The notes under the pieces were generated by a model. The model made no database searches and was not told where the DNA came from. It was given only the letters and a program-made list of their open reading frames with translations. Positions 54,934 to 62,729 of a DNA stretch of 64,000 nt are shown here, piece by piece. The position numbers and the translations under genes were made by a program. The stretch's first letter is position 1, and every line of letters begins with the position of its first letter. This stretch comes from Sphingobacteriales bacterium (GTDB lineage Bacteria > Bacteroidota > Bacteroidia > Chitinophagales > Chitinophagaceae), in contig JACPUV010000007.1 in NCBI GenBank assembly GCA_016192105.1, positions 62,001 through 126,000 of the forward strand, in the 5' to 3' direction.

Positions 54934-57900
54934 TTACCTGATTAATGTAATATCTCCTTTTTTGACGGTTTTCACCCCGTCAAAGAATTCCACGGTCAGG
55001 GTATAGGCGTAAACATCCATGGGCTGCAGCACTCCCCTCACTTTGCCATCCCATCCCTTGTTGCGGTCATTGGTCTCGAATACTTTCTGTCCCCAGCGGT
55101 TATAAATGGTGAACTGCATTTTGGCAATACCAAACCCCCTTACCATCACCACGCTGTTGATATCCCCGCTCTGCGGTGTAAACGCATTGGGCACATCCAC
55201 GAGAGGTATGACCGTGGCGCTTACCTGGCGGCAGATTTTGTTCGGGCAACCGATCGTATTATAGGCGGTGAGACAGGCATTAAAGGTACCTGTAGCATTG
55301 TACTGGTAATCGAAACTGGCCCTTGAACTGGTCAGCAATGAATCACCATCGCCAAATTCCCATTTGAAACGAACGGCATCTAAACTTGACAGGTTCGTAA
55401 ACGTTACGGGTATATTGGGTACCGGCGCAGGCGGCACATAACTGAAATCGGCCACCGGTGCACTGAATAGCTGTATGGTAAACTTCGCTGTATCTGTAAG
55501 GTTACAGGTATTTGGATTCGAGGCCACCAGCATAATCGTATAGGTACCCGGTAAGGTATAAGTATGGGTGGGACTGGACGCGGTGGAAGTTTGTAAATCG
55601 CCAAAATCCCAGAAAAAGCTTTGACCGGCCAGTGAAGTGTTTGTAAATACCGCATCATAAGGAATACAACCCGTAGGAGGGGTGGTAAACTGCGCTTTCA
55701 CATTATCGGCCACACTTAATGGGATCATCAGCGAATCCGGGGCATTGCAATAATTGGTATCCAGCAGGATCAGTTTTACATTATACGTACCGGGGCCTGC
55801 ATACGTATGGAAGACAGGAGCCCCGCCACTTATCACCCGCGGAGAGCCATCGCCAAAATCCCAGGTAAAGGACTGGTTGGTAAAAGGTTTGACCGGTGGT
55901 TCCACCGTTGTATTATCAAAGCGGTAATTAAAGGAACCGCAGGGAGGCAGTTTTACCGGTACAAAAGCGGGGATGGCTGCAATATCTCCCACCCGGATCC
56001 GGACATAGGAAGTATCCCGGACATTACAGGTGGTTGGATCAATGGCCACCAGCATCACGGTAAAAGTGCCCGTACTGTTGTACTGGTGAGAAGCATTGGG
56101 AACGGTTGTTGCCAGCATCGGGGAACCGTCGCCGAAATACCATTCATAACTCTGGCCGGCGGCAATGGTATCGGTAAAATCCACCTGCAAGGGTACACAA
56201 CCTGCCGTATCCCGTGGCACCCCGTTGATACTGGATTGCACACCCGCCCGTACACCGGACAGGTCCATATCTATTTTTAATAAGGTCAGGTTACACTCAC
56301 CGCCCCCGACCGCATTATTGCTGGTGGACCAGGCGCCGGCCGTAGTGGGATAAGTGGGGCGCCCGTTGATATTACAGTTGCCGCAGATAGCCTGGTAAAT
56401 TTTTCCGTTCCGGTCAAACCGGCTTGTACCCCCGTCCACATGGTCGCTCCCGGTACCCGGGGCATTGTTCTCCCCGAAGAAACTGCCGAATAACTGGGAA
56501 ACCGCATCTTTTTTCAGCACAAAGAAATAAAGATCTTTTCCATCTGTATTGCTTTTAAACGCATCGGGCGTCACAGGCAGGCCGGTGGTACCGGCGCTGT
56601 TAAAGACGTTATCGGTGCTGAAAAATCCGCCCCAGCCTGATATATAAACATTCTCACAACGGTCAACCAGGAAGGCAATGGGTGAAATATTGGGAGTAAC
56701 CGCCCCTGAACCAAAAGCGGTGGAGTACACATAATTGGAAAGATCCGGCTGCAGTTTACAGATAAACTGTTTGCCAGCCGGGTTATTATAGGTTGCATTC
56801 TGTATCGGCCAGGCGCCGGTGGTTTGTCCCATGATATAGGGAAATCCATTGGCATCAAACTGCACCCCGAATACCTGGTCGATACCGGGGGTTCCGATAT
56901 AGGTTGACCGGATCACACTGGTGCCGGTATTATTTATAACCGCCACATAGCCATCAATAACCCCGTGATTGGCTAACCCGATTGTTCCTCCCTGGGTACC
57001 CGGCAGCAGGTTCACGCTTTCTGTACCCCCGGCTACATAAATATTATTTGTAGTGGGGTTGATGGAAAGCACATAGGCCGCATCATTCGCCGATCCTCCC
57101 AGGTAACTGGCAAAAAGGATGGTTCCCAAATCCGGTGTCAGTTTCAGCAGCACCCCATCCTGCGTACCGCCTCCAAATGCCGGTTGAAAGAAACCGGTTG
57201 TTCCCGGAAAATTTGATGACTGGGTGGAAGAAGCTACATATACATTTCCGGTTCCGTCGAGTATCACTTCACTGCGGCCATCATCCCCGTAATTCCGTTG
57301 CAGGGAGTTTAAGCCCCTTGCATCAGAAATATTGACTCCGTCATTACCGTCACCGCCGATTTTCCTGGAACCGATCAGGGCCGTGCCGGCAGCGTTTAAT
57401 TTGGTGACCACAATATCCCAGAGCGTTCCTCCGGCCGTTCCGTTATTGATAACGGGATAATCACTTGAGTTCGTCCGGCCGGCCAATACCAGGTTTCCCT
57501 GCGGATCCACGATCAGGCTGTGCGGCTGATCTTTCCCGCTCCCCCCGATATAAGTGGCATAAACCCGGTTGTTTCCATTCGGGGTCAGTTTGATAATGCC
57601 AATATCGAATTCACCACCCTGGTAAACGGTTTCATAAGCCCCGGTGGAAACAGGGAACCCGCCCCCCGAGCTGCCGAATACAATCCCGCCTCCGTAAAGG
57701 CTCTCATCCGGTCCGTAGGTAGCGGTAAAGCCCCAGTTATCCGAACGGCTCCCGGAAAAAGAACAAAAGATGATACTGGGATCAATGACCAGGGGTTTGG
57801 TACGGTCATATTCCCGGATATCGAACCGGACCAGTCCATCCTTTACGATGTATTTACAATTCACTTCCCTGCGGCCGGTTATATCCGGCTGAAAAGTGTA

Positions 57901-58518
57901 GGGAGCCGATTCCCTGAAGTCGGCCAGCGAAGTGCTGACAACAAGTTCTTTATTTTTTACCTGCAGTTTATCCACCCCGGCATATTTCAGTGCAATTTTA
58001 GAAACATCGCCCCCGGGTTTAACGAGCAGATCATATTTCAGCGTACCCTTGTCCGTGTAATAGCGGACATCCACACCGGGGTATATATTTTGTATGCTGA
58101 TGCCCTGGTAGATCCGGCATTCAGCCGCCCATTTGGAAGGATTGTTGCCGATAAAATAATTATTGTACGTGGGAATGGGTTTTTCCGGGGTAACGGTCAG
58201 TTGCGGGGAAGCTCCCACAAAGTCCACATTCCATGCATGCGAACGGACCCGTACCGGTTCATTGGCATTCGCGAGTTTTCCCTCCCTGCTGAGCCCGTGT
58301 TTGAACTGGCCCAGCCGGAGCAGGTCAGCCGGATTATGCTGAACTACGGTAAAGCCACCGTCCCGGATAAAGAAACTGCCATTGCTGACATCCCCTTTGT
58401 AAAGTACCCGGTTATCCCACTGGCCTTTGTTCTCAATAAATTCAATATTTCCCTGGGCTGAAAGGGTACAGACAGTCACGCAGGAAACAACTACGGCGAA
58501 AAGCTTTTTCAGAATCAA
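54934..58518 (-). CDS. large SBBP/PKD surface protein with type B T9SS C-terminal domain
   Basis: A 1194-residue secreted protein. I chose the TTG at 58518 because it places MILKKLFAVVVSCVTVCTLS at the N-terminus; the frame is open 114 bp further, into recG. Order: an N-terminal beta domain starting IEFIENKGQWDNRVLYKGD, a run of SBBP-type beta-propeller repeats (YIGGSGKDQPHSLIVDPQGN, YLGGSANDAAYVLSINPTTN), four PKD domains (YEWYFGDG, FTWDFGDG, FFWDFGDL, FKWEFGDG) and the gliding-type sorting domain (NAFTPQSGDINSVVMVRGFG, YNRWGQKVFETND). It is paired with a SprF gene 11 bp downstream. Confidence 0.9.
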   Translation of the reverse strand: MILKKLFAVVVSCVTVCTLSAQGNIEFIENKGQWDNRVLYKGDVSNGSFFIRDGGFTVVQHNPADLLRLGQFKHGLSREGKLANANEPVRVRSHAWNVDFVGASPQLTVTPEKPIPTYNNYFIGNNPSKWAAECRIYQGISIQNIYPGVDVRYYTDKGTLKYDLLVKPGGDVSKIALKYAGVDKLQVKNKELVVSTSLADFRESAPYTFQPDITGRREVNCKYIVKDGLVRFDIREYDRTKPLVIDPSIIFCSFSGSRSDNWGFTATYGPDESLYGGGIVFGSSGGGFPVSTGAYETVYQGGEFDIGIIKLTPNGNNRVYATYIGGSGKDQPHSLIVDPQGNLVLAGRTNSSDYPVINNGTAGGTLWDIVVTKLNAAGTALIGSRKIGGDGNDGVNISDARGLNSLQRNYGDDGRSEVILDGTGNVYVASSTQSSNFPGTTGFFQPAFGGGTQDGVLLKLTPDLGTILFASYLGGSANDAAYVLSINPTTNNIYVAGGTESVNLLPGTQGGTIGLANHGVIDGYVAVINNTGTSVIRSTYIGTPGIDQVFGVQFDANGFPYIMGQTTGAWPIQNATYNNPAGKQFICKLQPDLSNYVYSTAFGSGAVTPNISPIAFLVDRCENVYISGWGGFFSTDNVFNSAGTTGLPVTPDAFKSNTDGKDLYFFVLKKDAVSQLFGSFFGENNAPGTGSDHVDGGTSRFDRNGKIYQAICGNCNINGRPTYPTTAGAWSTSNNAVGGGECNLTLLKIDMDLSGVRAGVQSSINGVPRDTAGCVPLQVDFTDTIAAGQSYEWYFGDGSPMLATTVPNASHQYNSTGTFTVMLVAIDPTTCNVRDTSYVRIRVGDIAAIPAFVPVKLPPCGSFNYRFDNTTVEPPVKPFTNQSFTWDFGDGSPRVISGGAPVFHTYAGPGTYNVKLILLDTNYCNAPDSLMIPLSVADNVKAQFTTPPTGCIPYDAVFTNTSLAGQSFFWDFGDLQTSTASSPTHTYTLPGTYTIMLVASNPNTCNLTDTAKFTIQLFSAPVADFSYVPPAPVPNIPVTFTNLSSLDAVRFKWEFGDGDSLLTSSRASFDYQYNATGTFNACLTAYNTIGCPNKICRQVSATVIPLVDVPNAFTPQSGDINSVVMVRGFGIAKMQFTIYNRWGQKVFETNDRNKGWDGKVRGVLQPMDVYAYTLTVEFFDGVKTVKKGDITLIR

Positions 58519-58624
58519 CTTATTTGCTTTAAAATAACCATTTTTTCCCGGAAACGGATGGAAAACTTCTGTTAAGAATTTATCTAACTCTTCCTTTATT
58601 ATCCACCGTAAAAGACCGGACGGC

Positions 58625-60685
58625 TCAGGCAATTTTACTCCATTGCACCGGGCCCTTCCGGTAATGAAGGAATTTCTTTAACTGCAAATTTTCTGCCGAA
58701 ACCAGGTCCGGGTCTTTTTCCAGCAGCGAAACCGCCATTTTCCCGGCTGTTTCCAGCAGGTCACGGTCTTGGACTATACTCGCCAGCCGGAAGTTTAACG
58801 CCCCGCTCTGCCGGGTTCCTTCGATTTCACCGGGGCCTCTCAGCTCCAGGTCTTTTTCAGCTATTTCAAACCCGTTATTCGTGGACGTCATGATATGGAT
58901 GCGCTCACGGGCATCATTACCCAATTTTGAACCGGTTAATAATACACAATAACTTTTCTCCGCCCCCCGGCCTACCCGGCCTCTCAACTGGTGGAGCTGG
59001 GACAAGCCGAATTTTTCCGCACTTTCGATCACCATTACGCTGGCGTTGGGTACATTCACCCCCACTTCAATAACGGTGGTGGAAACCATGATCTGTGTAT
59101 CCTGCTCAACAAACCGCTTCATGTTTAATTCTTTCTGCTCCGCCGGTTGTTTACCGTGTACCATGCTGATCCAGTACCTGGGCTCCGGGAAATAGGCTTT
59201 TACATTTTCATACCCCTTCATCAGGTTTTCGTAATCCATTTTGGCGCTTTCCTCGATCAGGGGAAAAATGATATAGACCTGCCTGCCTTTACTGATCTCC
59301 AGGCGGATAAAATCCATCACGTTGCTCCGCTGTGATTCATATCGGTGTACGGTAGTGACCGGTTGCCGGCCCGGCGGTAATTCATCAATTACACTGTAAT
59401 CAAGATCGCCATAAGCCGTCATGGCCAGGGTCCGGGGGATGGGAGTAGCCGTCATCACCAGCATATGCGGGGGGATCTCTGCTTTTTTCCAGAGCCGGGC
59501 CCGCTGAGCCACCCCAAAACGGTGTTGCTCATCAATGATCACGAGGCCGAGGTTTTTAAATTGTACCACTTCTTCAATTACGGCATGCGTACCCAAAAGG
59601 ATTTTCAATTCACCCGCGGCGAGTTCCTGCAGTATTTTTTTCCGTTCCGCCGCTCTTACGGACCCGGTCAGGAGTTTTACGGTCACCCCCAGTTTTTCCA
59701 GCAGGGAGCCGACAGACTGGTAATGCTGCTGCGCCAGTATCTCCGTGGGGGCCATCAGGCAGGCCTGGTAGCCATTGTCAACGGCCAGTAACATGGTCAG
59801 TACTGCCACAATGGTCTTCCCGCTGCCCACATCTCCCTGCAGCAGCCGGTTCATTTGTTTGCCGGTTGCCGTATCTGCCCGGATCTCCCGGATCACTCTT
59901 TTCTGCGCCCCGGTCAGTTCAAAGGGAAGGTGGTGCTTATAACAATCATTGAACAGATCGCCCACTTTTTCAAACAGCACCCCCTTGGAAAACCGGTGCC
60001 GCTGGCTGCGGAGGAGGTTCATCCGGATCTGCGCCAGGAAGAGTTCCTCGAACTTGAGCCGTTTTACAGCCCGCTGGTATTCTTCTTCCGACTGGGGAAA
60101 ATGTATCTGCCGGAACGCGTTGTACCGGCCCTCTAATTTCAACTGCGAGCGCAGGGACCCGGGAATATTTTCTTCCAGGTCTTTTTCCCGGACCTGGGTC
60201 ATCAGTAACTGTGTCAGTTTGCCAATCTGTCTTCCGCCCAATCCCCGCGACCGCAGTTTTTCCGTTGTGGAATAAACCGGTTCGAGGAAGTTCTTTCCAA
60301 CCGGCTGATCAGGAGTCAGCAACTCCAGTTCCGGGTGTACCATCTGTGGTTTCCCGTTGAAAAAGCCGACCCTTCCAAAGACCAGGTAGGATTTTCCCGG
60401 TTCAAGCAGTTTTTGCACCCAGTTCAGTCCCTGGAACCAGGTCAGTTCCAGTATGCCCGTCTTGTCTTTTAACTGCGCCACCATTCTTTTCCCCGCCCGC
60501 TGACCGATTATTTCAAAACTGAGTAATACACCCGCCACCTGGGCAAACTCCGTTAGCGGCGTCATTTCACTGACCAGGTTCACTTTTGTACGGTCAATAT
60601 GACGGAAAGGGAAATGTTCAAGCAGGTCACCAAAAGTGAAAATATTCAGTTCCTTTTTAAGCAGGTCCGCCCGCATCGGTCCCAC
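58625..60685 (-). CDS. recG: ATP-dependent DNA helicase RecG
   Basis: At least 686 residues: wedge/OB domain (about 45-130), then helicase motifs with Walker A GDVGSGKT (284-291), IIDEQHRFG (about 384), TATPIPRTLA and QLRGRVGRG. RecG remodels stalled forks. The ATG at 60685 is too late: in-frame codons upstream encode the family's N-terminal ILSSPIEYLKGVG phrase, but between it and the TGA at 60751 only ATT, ATA or GTG could start. True start therefore uncertain, about 60694-60748. The adhesin of module 2 follows by about 107 bp. Confidence 0.94.
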   Translation of the reverse strand: MGPMRADLLKKELNIFTFGDLLEHFPFRHIDRTKVNLVSEMTPLTEFAQVAGVLLSFEIIGQRAGKRMVAQLKDKTGILELTWFQGLNWVQKLLEPGKSYLVFGRVGFFNGKPQMVHPELELLTPDQPVGKNFLEPVYSTTEKLRSRGLGGRQIGKLTQLLMTQVREKDLEENIPGSLRSQLKLEGRYNAFRQIHFPQSEEEYQRAVKRLKFEELFLAQIRMNLLRSQRHRFSKGVLFEKVGDLFNDCYKHHLPFELTGAQKRVIREIRADTATGKQMNRLLQGDVGSGKTIVAVLTMLLAVDNGYQACLMAPTEILAQQHYQSVGSLLEKLGVTVKLLTGSVRAAERKKILQELAAGELKILLGTHAVIEEVVQFKNLGLVIIDEQHRFGVAQRARLWKKAEIPPHMLVMTATPIPRTLAMTAYGDLDYSVIDELPPGRQPVTTVHRYESQRSNVMDFIRLEISKGRQVYIIFPLIEESAKMDYENLMKGYENVKAYFPEPRYWISMVHGKQPAEQKELNMKRFVEQDTQIMVSTTVIEVGVNVPNASVMVIESAEKFGLSQLHQLRGRVGRGAEKSYCVLLTGSKLGNDARERIHIMTSTNNGFEIAEKDLELRGPGEIEGTRQSGALNFRLASIVQDRDLLETAGKMAVSLLEKDPDLVSAENLQLKKFLHYRKGPVQWSKIA

Positions 60686-60751
60686 TCCTTTCAGGTATTC
60701 GATGGGACTGGATAATATTGAAGTTCCGGCAGAAATAATTCAATGATTTCA

Positions 60752-61125
60752 GGCAAATTTAACCATTCAGCCGGCCCGGCATCCCGCTTTTTCCCGCCCC
60801 GGGAGTTGTTTTTCCCCGGGATCAGTAAGAGGGTAACCGGGCAGGCAGCTATTCGCAAAAGAAAATAATACAGGATCCCGGTCTTTATTTTAAAAATCCT
60901 TGCTGAAAATTCCGGCGGTCAGCGGGTAAAACAAGCAGGTAAATGGCCGGGGAAACATGTGAAAAATACGGTTTGCTTTGAGCAAATATCCCTCCGTATA
61001 AGCTTAAAACCGCAGCCGCTAAGGCGAAAAAAAGAATTCCGGCCCCGGAATAAAAAAAGCATTGCAAAAAAGAGAAAAGCTCAATAATTTGATGTGTAAA
61101 TCCACCTTCGAACAAACCATAACTG
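60752..61125. other. intergenic region between recG and the MraY-type gene
   Basis: A 374-bp divergent gap. It holds a small hairpin at 61036-61051 flanked by A tracts on the plus strand and a few GC-rich inverted stretches near 60800. No gene or RNA was recognised. The promoters of recG and the downstream gene presumably lie here. Confidence 0.5.
61036..61051 (-). terminator. short hairpin with flanking T tracts on the minus strand
   Basis: ATTCCGG (61036-61042) and CCGGAAT (61045-61051) form a tight stem. On the minus strand it is followed by a run of T. No minus-strand gene ends here, so its purpose is unclear; a short antisense transcript is possible. Confidence 0.3.
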
Positions 61126-62244
61126 ATGAAAAGCCACTTCCACCTTTTACAGCTCGACCTGTATTTTGCCGACTACAAGTTTGCCTTACTCAGCCTGGTC
61201 ACGGCTTTTGTGGTGACCCTGGTCAGCATCCCGCCGATCATCAGCCTGATCCGTAAATACAATTTATACGATAAGCCCAATGCCCGGAAGGAACATATAT
61301 TACCCATCCCCACGATGGGTGGCATCGCGATTACGGGTGGTATGATAACCGCATTAATCCTTTGGTTCCCTTTCAGCAACCAGGCCGGGCAGATCAGTTT
61401 CTTTTTTTCCGTGCTGATCCTGATGGCACTTGGGATCATGGATGACCTGAAAGATCTTTCCGCAAAATATAAATTCATGGTGCAGATCGCCCTGGCAGCC
61501 CTGATGGCCCTGTCAGGGATCCGTATCAGTTCCTTTGAAGGATTGCTGGGCATCTATGAACTGCCTTTAAGCGCCCAGTACAGTTTTACCCTGCTGGCCA
61601 TTGTGGGCATCACCAATGCCTTTAACCTGATCGATGGAATAGACGGCCTGGCGGGTGGTCTTGGCTTTATGAGCTTAGTGACCCTCGGTATATTCCTGAC
61701 CATCACCGGGGATGTGAATACCGCCCTGATCGCATTTGCATTAGCGGGTGCGGTACTGGCTTTTCTGTATTTCAACCTGAACCCGGCTAAAATATTCATG
61801 GGTGATACCGGTTCCCTGGTCCTGGGTTTTGTTATTGCCGTACTCTGCATCCGCCTGATGCAGGTAAACGCATCCCTTGCCAGCCCGGTAATGGATAATA
61901 CGCCGGTTTTCGTGCTCGGTATAGTGCTGATCCCCGTATTTGACACGGTCCGTGTCTTTTCCATACGGATCTGGAACGGAAAATCGCCTTTCAGCGCTGA
62001 TAAAACACATATCCATCACCTGCTGACCAACCAGGGCTTTAGCCATGGATTCGCCGCAAAGGCGATCTGTTTCATACATGGTTTTATCCTGATGAAATCG
62101 ATCTGGCTGAAGAATATCCGGGTGGAATTCTCCCTCCTGATCCTGCTGCTGTTCATGATACTCGCGATTGCCGGGCTTAAAAACCTGGGCCTCTTGTTCC
62201 CGAACTGGTCCTCCCGTTATTTTAAGAGAGCAAAAGCTGAATGA
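61126..62244 (+). CDS. MraY/WecA-type undecaprenyl-phosphate sugar-phosphate transferase
   Basis: A 372-residue polytopic membrane enzyme (about 10-11 helices) that links a sugar-1-phosphate to undecaprenyl phosphate, starting surface polysaccharide synthesis. The conserved acidic motifs are IMDDLKDLSAKYK, NAFNLIDGIDGLAGG and IFMGDTGSL, with HIHHLL near the C-terminal side. The GGIAITGG start region and the length fit the WecA/TagO group more than MraY of peptidoglycan synthesis. The sugar is not predictable. Confidence 0.9.
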   Translation: MKSHFHLLQLDLYFADYKFALLSLVTAFVVTLVSIPPIISLIRKYNLYDKPNARKEHILPIPTMGGIAITGGMITALILWFPFSNQAGQISFFFSVLILMALGIMDDLKDLSAKYKFMVQIALAALMALSGIRISSFEGLLGIYELPLSAQYSFTLLAIVGITNAFNLIDGIDGLAGGLGFMSLVTLGIFLTITGDVNTALIAFALAGAVLAFLYFNLNPAKIFMGDTGSLVLGFVIAVLCIRLMQVNASLASPVMDNTPVFVLGIVLIPVFDTVRVFSIRIWNGKSPFSADKTHIHHLLTNQGFSHGFAAKAICFIHGFILMKSIWLKNIRVEFSLLILLLFMILAIAGLKNLGLLFPNWSSRYFKRAKAE

Positions 62245-62362
62245 TCAGTCAACGGGAACACGATCAATTCATATTGGGATTAAACCACTTCAGCACGAAC
62301 AAGTACTACTGAAACCGGCTTTATTCTTCAGGCCGATGGGCTAATTTGGGCCGGTCAATTTT

Positions 62363-62403
62363 GATAAACCCACCGATTCATGAAGGAAAAACTGAGGCAA
62401 TTA
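62363..62403 (+). repeat. 41-bp direct repeat, copy A (duplicated gene start)
   Basis: Identical over 41 bp to 62689-62729. It includes the ATG and the first seven codons (MKEKLRQ) plus part of the next codon of the FAD oxidoreductase. After it the reading frame diverges and stops. It looks like a start left behind when a 326-bp segment was inserted or duplicated. Confidence 0.95.
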
Positions 62404-62452
62404 AAAGAACCACGGTGTCGCCAAATTTTTATCTGCATCCGGGAAAACAGCA

Positions 62453-62670
62453 TAACCCTTGCCCCCGTTCCACCCCCAATCAGTTAAGTTCCTTGTGATC
62501 GAAGCGCTCCCCCCGCCAGCGGGGGACAGTAACCCCACCGCTTGTCGGATGGCGTAACAGTACTTTGAATCTACGACATACAAAGAGAAGACGCTGTGTT
62601 ATCCCCCGCTGGCGGGGGCCGGGTGCACGATTCAGAAGTTTTTTCAAACGGGGGTGGACTAAAGGGGTTA
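62453..62670. mobile_element. palindromic, MITE/REP-like element
   Basis: The two halves mirror each other: TAACCC (62453-62458) and GGGTTA (62665-62670), CCACCCCC (62470-62477) and GGGGGTGG (62650-62657), and a 16-bp hairpin unit (62510-62525, CCCCCGCCAGCGGGGG) whose exact reverse complement stands at 62603-62618. All pairs share a centre near 62563. The element is non-coding and carries no transposase. It lies inside the 285-bp insert flanked by the 41-bp repeat. Confidence 0.6.
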
Positions 62671-62688
62671 AATTTGGGGTCCCAATGC

Positions 62689-62729
62689 GATAAACCCACC
62701 GATTCATGAAGGAAAAACTGAGGCAATTA
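62689..62729 (+). repeat. 41-bp direct repeat, copy B (functional gene start)
   Basis: Second copy of the 62363-62403 sequence. Here the ATG at 62706 opens the full FAD oxidoreductase. The copies differ immediately outside the 41 bp on both sides. Confidence 0.95.

Larger units (their letters stand above)
62245..62705. other. intergenic region with a palindromic element and a duplicated gene start
   Basis: The 461-bp gap before the FAD oxidoreductase holds a 41-bp direct repeat of that gene's own start region (62363-62403), then a 285-bp insert that contains a palindromic MITE-like element, then the functional copy (62689-62729). I see no other gene. The first copy would encode a short dead ORF. 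Confidence 0.8.

Noticed and set aside
57520..58461. 313-residue open frame opposite the SBBP/PKD protein
   Set aside because: A shadow of the repetitive surface protein with no signal peptide or known motif.
60885..61115. 76-residue hydrophobic minus-strand ORF beside the MraY-type gene
   Set aside because: It starts only at TTG, has no family likeness and overlaps likely promoter DNA; kept as non-coding.
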